This document shows positions 53,901 to 61,374 of a stretch of 64,000 nt of DNA, piece by piece. Position 1 is the first letter of the stretch. The number at the start of each line of letters is the position of its first letter. The DNA is taken from positions 372,001 through 436,000 of the forward strand of contig QORU01000004.1 of the NCBI GenBank assembly GCA_003574785.1, in the 5' to 3' direction. This stretch comes from Taklimakanibacter deserti (lineage in GTDB: Bacteria > Pseudomonadota > Alphaproteobacteria > Rhizobiales > Aestuariivirgaceae). The notes under the pieces are model-generated. The model was given only the letters and a program-made list of their open reading frames with translations. It did no database searches and was not told the origin of the DNA. A program made the translations under genes and the position numbers.

Positions 53901-54042
53901 GACCCTGCTCGTCGTGCCGGCTCTCTATGCCCTGTGGTTCCGGGTTCCGCGCCGCGCATCCGCCGCGGCACCTGAAGCACCCCGGCAACCTCCCGTTCCG
54001 GCGCGCGCCCCTTTGCTCTTCGCGCCGGATCCTGCCGAGTAG
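50902..54042 (+). CDS. RND-family multidrug efflux pump (HAE1 type)
   Basis: A 1046-aa inner-membrane proton-driven transporter with twelve predicted helices and two large periplasmic loops. The proton-relay Asp pair is in GLLVDDAIIAIEMM. Length matches AcrB-like pumps (about 1030-1050). ATG 50902 follows GGGAGAGCGCC; upstream open frame is the palindromic repeat. Together with the lipoprotein adaptor and the TetR repressor it makes a typical inducible efflux locus. Substrates cannot be predicted. Confidence 0.93.
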   Translation: MKGINLSEWAITHRALVLFLIILLAGAGTYSYLNLGRAEDPSFTIKTMVVSAAWPGATAGEMQSQVADKIEKKLQELPYLDRVESYSRPGVSFIRVFLTDQTPPAEVQDLWYQVRKKITDIRGDLPAGIVGPSFNDEYGDVYSALYMLTADGLSPAELKSRAEDIRQRLLRVPNVNKVDLIGERPQRIFIEFSHTRLATLGVTPQQIFDSVARQNAVVSGGAIDTTADRINLRVTGAFTGTEAIAAVPIEAEGRVFRLGDIATVTRGYEDPPGFIVREGGKPALGIGVSMAAGANIVALGHDLDHEMAAIVAELPVGIDVTQIADQPHIVDESVSEFIHTFAEALGIVLVVGFLSLGWRTGIVVALSVPLVLAIVFIVMYAAGLDLHRITLGALIIALGLLVDDAIIAIEMMVVKMEQGWDRARAATFAWTSTAFPMLTGTLVTAAGFLPVGFARSSSGEYAGGIFWIVGLALIASWIVAVVFTPYLGFKLLPDFAKHSAHHDPGAIYDTRLYRRLRALIAWCLSWRVTVVVITVAMFAVSIAGFGLVQQQFFPTSTRSELFFEMRLPEGTAIGVTDATAKKAERLLGGDPDILTYTTYVGQGSPRFWLGLNPVLPNTNFAQIVIVTKDLEARERVRTRLDKAVTEGALPEARVRIDRFVFGPPVGFPVQFRIIGPDPLKVRDIAEEVRQVMAANPKIIEPQLDWGEQVKSIRLEVDQDRARALGLTPEDVAQTLQTLLSGHTVTQYREGIENIDVVARAVPAERLKLDQLPALTIATRNGIAVPLSQIARLNFEYEEPILWRRNRDLVLTVRGDIIDGVQAPDVSTEMLPKLASIKADLPYGYRIETGGSIEESAKANAALVAVFPVMAIVMLALLMIQLQSFSRLALVFVTAPLGIIGATAALLVANNPFGFVALLGLIALAGMIMRNTVILVDQIDHDIAEGHTPYQAIIDATVRRARPVVLTALAAILGMIPLARSIFWGPMAITIMGGLLVATVLTLLVVPALYALWFRVPRRASAAAPEAPRQPPVPARAPLLFAPDPAE

Positions 54043-54111
54043 TGCTGGAGCATCGACCTATACTCAAGGAGGGTGTTCGGGAACATTTCCCTTGCGCTAT
54101 CGTTTCCTTTC

Positions 54112-54945
54112 ATGCGCGCTTATTGGAAGGGACATTTGCGGCTTTCGCTGGTCGCCATCGCGGTCGAGCTCCATGCCGCGACCACATCCGCGTCCCGTCT
54201 GGGCCTGCACCAGCTCGACAAGAAGACCGGCAAGCGCATCCGTTATGAGAAGATCGTGCCGGGAAAGGGCAAGGTCGCCGACGACAATATCGTCAAGGGC
54301 TTCGAGCTCGGCTCCGGCAAGCATGTCATCCTGACACCTGAGGAGCTCGAGCACATCAAGCTCGAGACCAAGCACAGCATCGATCTGGCGCAGTTCGTCG
54401 ATTACTGCGACATCGATCCGCGCTATTTCGAACGGCCCTATTATCTCGTCCCCGCCGATGAGGTGTCGGCCGAAGGCTATGTCGTCATCCGCGAAGCGCT
54501 GAAGGCAACGAAGAAGGCGGGCATCGGCCAGATGACCATGCGCGGCAAGGAGAACCTGGTGGCGGTGAAGCCTTGCGGCGACGGGCTCCTGCTCGAGACG
54601 CTGCGCTACAGCGATGAGTTGCGCAAATCCGACAAGATATTCGACCGCGTCCCGAACAAACGCCCGCAAAAGGACATGATCGAGCTCGCCGAGGAGCTGA
54701 TCGAGCGCAAATCGGGCCCGTTCAAGCCTGAGGTCTTCAAGGACCACTATGGCAACGCGCTCAAGGCCCTGGTGGCCGAGAAACGCAAGAAGGGCAAGGT
54801 CACAGAGGCCGAGGAGGAGGAATCGCCGCGGCCCAAGGGCGACAATGTCATCGACCTGATGGAGGCCTTGAAGAAGAGCGTCAGCGGCAAGGCAAAGAGC
54901 GCCGCCAAGCCGCGCAAGACGGCCCGCAAAAGAGCAAGGCGGTGA
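54112..54945 (+). CDS. ku: Ku protein, DNA double-strand-break end binding
   Basis: A 277-aa homodimeric Ku ring protein of bacterial non-homologous end joining. The N-terminus RAYWKGHLRLSLVAIAVELH is the typical Ku opening, followed by the ring-forming beta core with DYCDIDPRYFERPYYLVP, and a Lys/Arg/Ala-rich tail (about 255-277) that helps DNA retention in other bacterial Ku proteins. ATG 54112 is chosen because homologues begin here; GTG 54073, whose AAGGAGG is too close, would add 13 residues. It is followed after 3 nt by the LigD phosphoesterase module. Confidence 0.93.
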   Translation: MRAYWKGHLRLSLVAIAVELHAATTSASRLGLHQLDKKTGKRIRYEKIVPGKGKVADDNIVKGFELGSGKHVILTPEELEHIKLETKHSIDLAQFVDYCDIDPRYFERPYYLVPADEVSAEGYVVIREALKATKKAGIGQMTMRGKENLVAVKPCGDGLLLETLRYSDELRKSDKIFDRVPNKRPQKDMIELAEELIERKSGPFKPEVFKDHYGNALKALVAEKRKKGKVTEAEEEESPRPKGDNVIDLMEALKKSVSGKAKSAAKPRKTARKRARR

Positions 54946-54948
54946 GCC

Positions 54949-55542
54949 ATGGCCAGCTCGCGAACGGCCCTCACCTCTTATCATCACAAGCGTAATTTCG
55001 CCGCGACCCCCGAGCCCAAGGGCCGCATCGCGCGCAAGCAAGGTCGTTCCTTCGTCATCCAGAAACATGATGCATCGCGGCTGCATTTCGATTTCCGTCT
55101 CGAGCTCGACGGCGTCCTCAAGAGCTGGGCGGTGACCCGGGGCCCGAGCCTCGATCCGAGCGAGAAGCGGCTCGCGGTCCGGGTCGAGGACCATCCGCTC
55201 GACTATGGCGGCTTCGAAGGCACCATCCCCAAGGGGGAATATGGCGGCGGCACCGTGATGCTGTGGGACAAGGGCGAATGGGAGCCGGAAGGCGATCCGC
55301 ATGAGGGCTTGCGGAAAGGCAAGCTGAGCTTCGTCTTGAAGGGCAAGCGCCTCAAGGGTGCGTTCACCTTGGTGCGCATGCGCAAGGACCGCAACGGCAA
55401 GTCGCGCGAGAACTGGCTCCTTATCAAGCAGCACGATCAGGCAGCGAGCGAAGAGATCGATCCGGTCGAGAAATGGCAGAGAAGCGTCACCACGCGGCGC
55501 AGCATGGAAGGCATCGCCAAGGCGGATGGGCGCAGGCCATGA
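54949..55542 (+). CDS. ligD: LigD 3'-phosphoesterase module as separate gene
   Basis: A 197-aa stand-alone LigD phosphoesterase (PE) domain that trims 3' ends before ligation. Its conserved metal and phosphate contacts are in IQKHDASRLHFDFRLE, with HPLDYGGFEG and PKGEYGGG. It ends RSMEGIAKADGRRP, the place where fused LigD proteins continue into the ligase. The stop TGA overlaps the next start as ATGA. It follows ku closely, so Ku and the modules are one operon. PE-only proteins exist in archaea and some bacteria. Confidence 0.92.
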   Translation: MASSRTALTSYHHKRNFAATPEPKGRIARKQGRSFVIQKHDASRLHFDFRLELDGVLKSWAVTRGPSLDPSEKRLAVRVEDHPLDYGGFEGTIPKGEYGGGTVMLWDKGEWEPEGDPHEGLRKGKLSFVLKGKRLKGAFTLVRMRKDRNGKSRENWLLIKQHDQAASEEIDPVEKWQRSVTTRRSMEGIAKADGRRP

Positions 55543-56510
55543 AGCGCGGGAAATCGCGCAAGGCCGCCCTGCCGCCTTTCGTGGCGCCGCAGCTTGCTTT
55601 CCTCAAGGACCAGCCGCCCGAAGGATCGAACTGGATCCACGAGATCAAATATGACGGCTATCGCGTGCTCGCCGCCGTCGGAGGCACAGAGGCGCGGCTC
55701 TATACCAGGAGCGGCCAGGACTGGACGGAGAAATTCAAGCCCATCGCGGATGCCTTTGCCAGGCTCGACATCGAGGCGCTGATCGACGGCGAGGTGGTCG
55801 TCTTCGAGAACGCGGGGCGCACCAGCTTCCAGGCCTTGCAAGAGGCCTTGTCCGAGCGCCGCCACAGCGATCTGCGCTATGTCGCCTTCGATCTCCTGAA
55901 CGAGAGCGGTGAGGATTTGCGCAAGCAGCCGCTGGTCGAGCGCAAGAAGCGGCTGAAGAAGCTCTTGGGCCGAACGAAAGCGCCGTTGACCTATGGCGAT
56001 CATATCGAGGGCGACAGCGACAAGGTCCTGGCCGAAGCCTGCCGGCTCGGCATAGAGGGGCTCGTCTCCAAGGACAAGACCAGTACCTATGTGTCGGGAC
56101 GCGCCTTGACCTGGATCAAGAGCAAGTGCCTGGGCCGCTCCGAATTCGTCATTGGCGGTTTCCGACCCTCCGACAAGCAAGGGCGCAGCTTCGCCTCGCT
56201 CCTCATCGGCGAATTCAACAAGGGCGATCTCATCTATAAGGGCCGCGTCGGCACCGGCTATGACGAGGCCACCTTGCGCTCGCTCGGCGCCAAGCTCAAA
56301 GCCCGCCTGATCGACAAGCCGCCCTTCAAGGCCGTGCCGCGCGACATCCGCAGCCGCGCCCGCTGGGTGAAGCCGGAGCTCGTCGCCGAGATCGCCTTCA
56401 CCGAAAGGACAAGGGATGGCATCTTGCGCCACCCGGTCTTCCTGGGCTTGCGCGAAGACAAGCGTGCGCGTGATGTGACGGGTGCGGACCGTATGGAGGC
56501 TCTTGCATGA
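55539..56510 (+). CDS. ligD: LigD ATP-dependent DNA ligase module as separate gene
   Basis: A 323-aa ATP-dependent ligase: adenylation domain with nucleophilic Lys in EIKYDGYR (about 35-42), motif III-like YVAFDLL, motif IV EGLVSK, motif V WIKSKC, then an OB-fold domain with ARWVKPELVAEIAF. It seals breaks held by Ku. Start and stop both lie in ATGA overlaps with the PE and polymerase genes. Its size equals the ligase part of fused LigD. Confidence 0.93.
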   Translation: MKRGKSRKAALPPFVAPQLAFLKDQPPEGSNWIHEIKYDGYRVLAAVGGTEARLYTRSGQDWTEKFKPIADAFARLDIEALIDGEVVVFENAGRTSFQALQEALSERRHSDLRYVAFDLLNESGEDLRKQPLVERKKRLKKLLGRTKAPLTYGDHIEGDSDKVLAEACRLGIEGLVSKDKTSTYVSGRALTWIKSKCLGRSEFVIGGFRPSDKQGRSFASLLIGEFNKGDLIYKGRVGTGYDEATLRSLGAKLKARLIDKPPFKAVPRDIRSRARWVKPELVAEIAFTERTRDGILRHPVFLGLREDKRARDVTGADRMEALA

Positions 56511-57409
56511 GCAAAGAAGAAGACGAAGTCGCGGGCGTCAGGCTCACCCATCCCGACCGGGTGCTTTATCCCGACCAGGGCCTGACCAAGCGCGAGCTCG
56601 CTTTATATCTGGCGGGCGTCGCCAAGCACATGCTGCCATTCGCGGCGAAGCACCCCTTGAGCCTGGTGCGCTGCCCGGACGGCATCGATGGCAAATGCTT
56701 CTTCCAGAAGCATCTGACCGCCAGCATGCCCAAGGGCTTCAAGACGGTGACGATCCGCGAGAAGGATGGCGACAAGGCCGATTATCTCTATGTCGAGGAT
56801 GTGTCGGGCATTGTCGGCGCGGCCCAGATCGGCGCCCTCGAGCTCCATGTCTGGGGTGCGCCCAATGATGATCTCGAGCATCCCGACCGTATGGTCTTCG
56901 ACCTCGATCCCGATGACAGCGTGGGCTTTGCCGAGGTCAAGGCGGCAGCCGGCGATCTGCGCTCGGTCCTCGAGGCGTCAGGCCTTCAGACCTTCGCCAT
57001 GGTTACCGGCGGCAAGGGCATCCATGTGATCGCCCCGCTTTCCGGCCGCAATGACTGGGACGAGGTCAAGACCTTTGCCGCAGGCCTCGCCCGAAGCTTT
57101 GCGGATCGCGATCCCGACCGGTTCATCGCCACTGCCAGCAAGGCCAAGCGCAAGGGGCGCATCTTCATCGACTGGTTGCGCAATGAGCGGGGCGCCACCG
57201 CTATCCTCCCTTATTCGCCCAGGGCCCGCAAAGGCGCTCCCGTCGCCGTGCCGGTCGGCTGGAGCGAGCTTTCCCGGCTCAAGAGTGCCGCGGCCTTCGA
57301 CACGGTTGCCGTTCTCAAACGACTGAAAGGTCCCAAGCGCGATCCCTGGCCTGGCTACCGAAAACGGCAGCATCTTGGCAAAGAAACGATCGAAGCCGTC
57401 GCATCTTAA
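56507..57409 (+). CDS. ligD: LigD primase-polymerase module as separate gene
   Basis: A 300-aa archaeo-eukaryotic-primase-type polymerase that adds ribo- or deoxynucleotides during end joining. The metal-binding Asp pair is in VFDLDPDD (about 128-135), with TGGKGIHV and FIDWLRNERGATAILPYS as the other family boxes. ATGA overlap with the ligase gene. The order PE-ligase-polymerase is that of fused Pseudomonas-type LigD, but here in three chains; each junction moves the reading frame by the same step and has an intact stop and start. Confidence 0.93.
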   Translation: MSKEEDEVAGVRLTHPDRVLYPDQGLTKRELALYLAGVAKHMLPFAAKHPLSLVRCPDGIDGKCFFQKHLTASMPKGFKTVTIREKDGDKADYLYVEDVSGIVGAAQIGALELHVWGAPNDDLEHPDRMVFDLDPDDSVGFAEVKAAAGDLRSVLEASGLQTFAMVTGGKGIHVIAPLSGRNDWDEVKTFAAGLARSFADRDPDRFIATASKAKRKGRIFIDWLRNERGATAILPYSPRARKGAPVAVPVGWSELSRLKSAAAFDTVAVLKRLKGPKRDPWPGYRKRQHLGKETIEAVAS

Positions 57410-57481
57410 CGAATTATTTCCTGCCACAGCGCCGCCGCAATCGGCTCCCATCTGATGGCTGGTTTCCACTGGGAGTCTTTC

Positions 57482-58204
57482 ATGGACCGCCGCTCTCTCG
57501 CTGCTCTGGGCCTCACCGGCCTTGCTGCTGCCGCTCTCGCCACCCCGTCTCTAGCTCAGGAGTCCAAATCTATGCCGCGCCTCATCTCACTCAACGGACA
57601 TGGCGAGGTGAAAGCCAAGCCCGACATGGCGGTCGTCAATGTCGGCGTCACGACCCAGGCCCAGACGGCGCGCGAGGCCCTGACCCAGAACACCGCCGCC
57701 ATGGAGAAGGTCTTTGCCAGCCTCAAGGCGTCCGGCATCGAGGCCAAGGACATCCAGACCTCCAATTTCATGATCAATCCGCGCTATCAATATGACCAGA
57801 ATAATGCTCAGCCGCCGCGCGTAATAGGCTATGACGTGTCGAACACCGTGACCGTCTCGGTGAAGAAGCTCGACACGCTGGGTGCGGTGCTCGACAAGGT
57901 GGTGGGCGAAGGCTCGAACCAGATCAATGGCGTGATGTTCGCCATTGCCGATGACGAGAAGTTCAAGGACGAGGCGCGCAAGCTCGCGGTCGCCGATGCC
58001 GAGCGCAAGGCGAAACTCTATGCCGAGACGACGCGTATCTCGCTTGGCCAGATCATGTCCTTGAGCGAAGGCAACTACCAGCCGCCGCAGCCTGTCTATT
58101 ATGGCAAGGCGGTCAGGGCCGACGCGGCGCCGAGCGCCGTGCCGATCGCCGAAGGCGAGCAGACCGTCGCGATCGATGTGAACATCGCGTGGGAGATCAA
58201 GTAA
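57482..58204 (+). CDS. SIMPL-domain (DUF541) periplasmic protein
   Basis: A 240-aa exported protein with signal peptide (1-25, SLAQ). The SIMPL fold covers about residues 32-240, with ISLNGHGEVKAKPDMA, IQTSNFMINPRY and the closing VAIDVNIAWEIK. Family members include the Brucella BP26 antigen and E. coli YggE, linked to oxidative-stress tolerance. ATG 57482 follows GGGAG. It is downstream of the LigD genes by 72 nt, perhaps independent. Confidence 0.88.
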   Translation: MDRRSLAALGLTGLAAAALATPSLAQESKSMPRLISLNGHGEVKAKPDMAVVNVGVTTQAQTAREALTQNTAAMEKVFASLKASGIEAKDIQTSNFMINPRYQYDQNNAQPPRVIGYDVSNTVTVSVKKLDTLGAVLDKVVGEGSNQINGVMFAIADDEKFKDEARKLAVADAERKAKLYAETTRISLGQIMSLSEGNYQPPQPVYYGKAVRADAAPSAVPIAEGEQTVAIDVNIAWEIK

Positions 58205-58285
58205 CGGCTGTAAACCGTTGATTTGACTCCCACATCAAAGGCCGGCGGAGCGGTTTTCCGCCGGCCGTGAAGGAGAGTGTGGATC

Positions 58286-58588
58286 ATGGGTTTGCGTCAT
58301 CTCATCATCGCCGCGATGCTCGCGGGCTTCGCGCCGGCGCACCTGCCCCTTGTCACGATCGACAAGGCCGAAGCCGCCCAGACATCCCAGACCGTGAAGA
58401 AGAAAAAGAAGAAGGTGGTCGAGAAGAAGCCGCAGCAGCCGCGGGTGAAGCAGAACTTCCGCGCCCCCCGCCCCGGCGAGCCCAATGCCGGCTGGACCGA
58501 CGACTGCCTCTTCTACTATAACGTCTATGGCAGGCTGCCGAACTATTGCCAACCATATGGCCGCGGCTTCCGGATGTGGGACTGGTAA
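58286..58588 (+). CDS. Small basic exported protein
   Basis: A 100-aa protein with signal peptide (1-31), a Lys-rich stretch of six consecutive Lys (VKKKKKKVVEKK) and an aromatic C-terminus with two Cys (DDCLFYYNVYGRLPNYC, FRMWDW). ATG 58286 has AAGGAG about 9 nt upstream; GTG 58277 is too close to it. Family not recognised. The composition suggests a surface or envelope-binding role, unproven. Confidence 0.65.
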   Translation: MGLRHLIIAAMLAGFAPAHLPLVTIDKAEAAQTSQTVKKKKKKVVEKKPQQPRVKQNFRAPRPGEPNAGWTDDCLFYYNVYGRLPNYCQPYGRGFRMWDW

Positions 58589-58601
58589 AGGCGAAGCATG
58601 A

Positions 58602-58630
58602 CCCTCTCCAATCCTTCGGACGGGAGAGGG
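58602..58630. repeat. REP-like hairpin between convergent genes
   Basis: CCCTCTCC and GGGAGAGGG around a 12-nt loop, between convergent stops at 58588 and 58656. Third location of this hairpin type; could serve as a shared terminator. Confidence 0.6.
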
Positions 58631-58655
58631 GAAATGTTGAGGCAGCCTCGAAGCG

Positions 58656-59681
58656 CTATACCGGCGTGTTGAGCAGCTCCTTCACATATTTGTCGAGGAA
58701 CTTCACATCCTCAGGATTCGTCCCGGGGCCGCCGGCGAAATGGCCCCAGATCGAGGGCATGGGAATGAGCTTTGCATTCGGCATGTGCTTGACCTCGATG
58801 GCGCTGTCCTCCGGCGGGAAATAGAGGTCGGTCTGGCCGGGCATCACATAGGCCTTGGCCTTGATGGCGCCGAGCGCCTTGCGGAAATCGCCCTTGTAAA
58901 GCTCGTTCTTGCTGATGTCGCCATTCTGCCAGGTCCACAGCATGGTGAGCAGGTTGTTGGCGTCCTTGGGCAAAAAGAAACCCTCCCAGAAGGCGACAAG
59001 GAAATCCTCGAGGGATGCGAAGCCGAGCGTCTTGAGATCGAGCTCTTCGCGATAGAAACTCTGCGAGAAGCCCCAGCCGGCATAGACGCGCGCCGCCGCG
59101 CGCAGGCCCTTGGCCGGCTTTTCCTTGTACCAGCCGTTGTTCCAGGCGGCATCGGCCGTCAGCGCCGCCTTGACGCCTTCGAGGAAGACGAAATTGTGCC
59201 TCGAGCATTTGGCCGAGCCGCAGAAGGGCAGGATGCGCTCGACCATGTCGGGGAAGAGCGCACCCCAATGGAAGGCCTGCAGCGCCCCCATCGACCAGCC
59301 GATGACCAGCTTGACACGCTTGATGCCGAGCTCGTCATGCACCAGCCGGTGCTGCAATTTGACATTGTCATAGGGCGTCACATCGGGGAAGCGCGACGCA
59401 TTATAGGGCTCGGGCATGTTGCTCGGCGAAGAGGAGAGACCGTTGCCCAGCATGTTCGGGATGATGATGAAATATTTTCCGGGATCGAGCCCCATGCCTT
59501 CGCCGACGAGCCATTCATTGTCGTAATGCTGGCCGGAATACCAGGTCGGATAGACGATCACATTGTCCTTCTTGGCATTGAGCTTGCCGAAGGTCTTGTA
59601 GGCGAGTTTGCAGTCGCGCAGCGCCGCGCCCGATTGCAGCACCACGGTGCCGGCATCATAGATCGAATAGTCTTGTGGCAT
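58656..59681 (-). CDS. Alpha/beta hydrolase, homoserine-acetyltransferase-like
   Basis: A 341-aa alpha/beta-hydrolase of the MetX-like group. The nucleophile elbow is GWSMGALQAF (Ser about 140), with acid and His candidates in GQTDLYFPPED and IWGHFAGGPG. ATG 59681 follows GGGAGAG. MetX itself has an oxyanion/Arg signature and a different cap, so homoserine acetylation is not assured; homologues next to transporters are often annotated as hydrolases. It is 76 nt downstream of the NCS1 permease on the same strand and may be in its operon. Confidence 0.8.
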   Translation of the reverse strand: MPQDYSIYDAGTVVLQSGAALRDCKLAYKTFGKLNAKKDNVIVYPTWYSGQHYDNEWLVGEGMGLDPGKYFIIIPNMLGNGLSSSPSNMPEPYNASRFPDVTPYDNVKLQHRLVHDELGIKRVKLVIGWSMGALQAFHWGALFPDMVERILPFCGSAKCSRHNFVFLEGVKAALTADAAWNNGWYKEKPAKGLRAAARVYAGWGFSQSFYREELDLKTLGFASLEDFLVAFWEGFFLPKDANNLLTMLWTWQNGDISKNELYKGDFRKALGAIKAKAYVMPGQTDLYFPPEDSAIEVKHMPNAKLIPMPSIWGHFAGGPGTNPEDVKFLDKYVKELLNTPV

Positions 59682-59757
59682 GGTTCATCTCTCCCTCAAA
59701 TTGCGAGAGGCCAGTGTCCTGGCCTCCCTCTTTCGATACTCTTCTTGCGCGAGATCT

Positions 59758-61080
59758 TTATGCCTCGCGCATCACCTTGGAAATGGCAAAATAGACGATT
59801 GCCGCGACGAGGAAAGCCGAGATCGCGGTCGACCATTCCGGCGCCTTGAACTCGACCAGAAGGGCTACCGCCGATCCCGCGGCCCAGGCGATGAAGGCGG
59901 TGGTCCGCCAATCCGCCGAGGCTTCGGAATTCTTGCGGACGATATACTGGTCGACCAGGATGATGGCGCCGATGGGCGGCACCAGGATGCCGAGCAGCGA
60001 CAGCCACTCGATGAAGAAGGCCCAGATATTGCCGGCGGCGACCAGGATGCCGATGGCGCCGAGGATGATGGCCATCAGTCGCATGTTGCTCGAGAGAATG
60101 CGCGACCAGCCGGTCGCCGCATTATAGAGACAGTGGGCGCAGACCGATCCCAGATTGCAATAGAGGAAGAGGAAGGCGAGCACCGAGAGCCACGCGGCCT
60201 GCTTGCCATTCATATAGCCGAACATGTTGTCGACGCCGAACGGATTGGCATTGGGCACCGCCAGCGCCGCCGTCATGACGCCGCCGACCAGCATGGCGAT
60301 GAGATTGGCGAAGGGAAAGGCGCTGAAGGTCGAGATGAGCGAGCTTTTGCGATCGGCCGCCCAGCGGTTGAAGTCGGCGGTCACGGTGCCTGCATCGACG
60401 AACAAGGTGAGCACGATGGTGAGGCCCACGCCCATCGACATGGTGGCGATGCCATTGTTGCCGGGATAGGCCATGATGGCGCTCCAGCTCGTCGTGCTTG
60501 CGGCATCGAGAGCGACCCAGATGCCGAGGATGACGAAGAGCGGCACCGAGATGAGGCCGATCCAGTGCAGGCCGCGCACGCCGATGAAGGTGATGGCGAT
60601 ATAGAGAATGCCCGCGACGATCGTCATCGCCACATAGTTCAGACCGTAGGTGGAGCTGATCAGGGCGCCGGTGATGCCGGTCTGCACCGCATACCAACCG
60701 AGCAGCAGCGTCGACAGAAGGCCCGAGGCGAAGACATAGCCCTTGCGGCCGAATACGATGCTGGAGAGAAGGGCGAAATTCATGCCGCGGTCGGTGCCCA
60801 AGAGCCCCAGAAGCCCGACATAGGCGAACATGATGAGATTGCCGATGATCATCGCCTTGAGCGCGTCGGCAAAGCCCATGCCGAGCACGAGGATCGATCC
60901 GGTCATGGCGCCGGTGATGATCATCGGAAAGCCGATCCACACCATGGTGACCGAGAACAGGCTGCGGCGGGCTTTCGCCGGCACCGGCGTGTGCTCGTAC
61001 TCTTCACCTAAGAGATGATCGGCTTCCGCCTCGAGCTCGGTCAGAGACGAGGCGCGAGCCCGCTGTTGATTGTCTGTCAT
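59758..61080 (-). CDS. NCS1-family nucleobase/hydantoin permease
   Basis: A 440-aa inner-membrane transporter with twelve predicted helices, of the cytosine/purine/allantoin/hydantoin NCS1 family. Recognisable segments are WIGFPMIITGAM (first helix), VFGRKGYVFASGL and DAGTVTADFNRWAA. The start is ATG 61080 behind GAGGAAACGCAC; 48 upstream codons include the leader hairpin and are not coding. Which nucleobase-like substrate it carries is unknown; the adjacent MetX-like hydrolase may act on it. Confidence 0.88.
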   Translation of the reverse strand: MTDNQQRARASSLTELEAEADHLLGEEYEHTPVPAKARRSLFSVTMVWIGFPMIITGAMTGSILVLGMGFADALKAMIIGNLIMFAYVGLLGLLGTDRGMNFALLSSIVFGRKGYVFASGLLSTLLLGWYAVQTGITGALISSTYGLNYVAMTIVAGILYIAITFIGVRGLHWIGLISVPLFVILGIWVALDAASTTSWSAIMAYPGNNGIATMSMGVGLTIVLTLFVDAGTVTADFNRWAADRKSSLISTFSAFPFANLIAMLVGGVMTAALAVPNANPFGVDNMFGYMNGKQAAWLSVLAFLFLYCNLGSVCAHCLYNAATGWSRILSSNMRLMAIILGAIGILVAAGNIWAFFIEWLSLLGILVPPIGAIILVDQYIVRKNSEASADWRTTAFIAWAAGSAVALLVEFKAPEWSTAISAFLVAAIVYFAISKVMREA

Positions 61081-61160
61081 GTGCGTTTCCTCAAGTCTGT
61101 TTCTTGGTCTAGGCACGAAGCGACGCAACGCATGTGGAGCAAGTCCAAATGCAAAAACAA

Positions 61161-61202
61161 AAGCCCCCACCGAGATCTTTGAGGATCTGCAGATGGGGGC
61201 TT
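61161..61202 (-). promoter_or_regulatory. Leader hairpin with U-run before NCS1 permease (attenuator candidate)
   Basis: On the minus strand AAGCCCCCA pairs with TGGGGGCTT (9 bp) over an inner AGATC/GATCT stem, followed by TTTTGTTTT. It lies about 80 nt upstream of the permease start. The next gene (61375) is divergent, so no upstream transcript needs termination here. A possible promoter (TTGCGC...TTATCT) is at about 61235-61262. Suggests a regulated attenuator; no known riboswitch class recognised. Confidence 0.55.
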
Positions 61203-61374
61203 CAAAGCCTGGATTTTTCGGCAATGGCGCCGAGATAACAGGTTAACTATAGCGCAAGCGGGCGCTTTGTCTACATGGAATCGACAGGAGCTGTAACCGA
61301 AACGGTTGCTGACTCGTATTGTCACGAGAATGGTGTAGCTCGCGATCCCGAGGCAACGATGCTAGAGTCCACCC

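Noticed and set aside
54073..54111. GTG start for Ku
   Set aside because: AAGGAGG is almost touching the GTG, and known Ku proteins start at the RAYWKG segment.
55530..56515. Sequencing frameshifts as cause of the split LigD
   Set aside because: Both junctions have proper ATGA stop-start overlaps and good module boundaries; two random errors would be unlikely to create both. Still listed as the refuting test.
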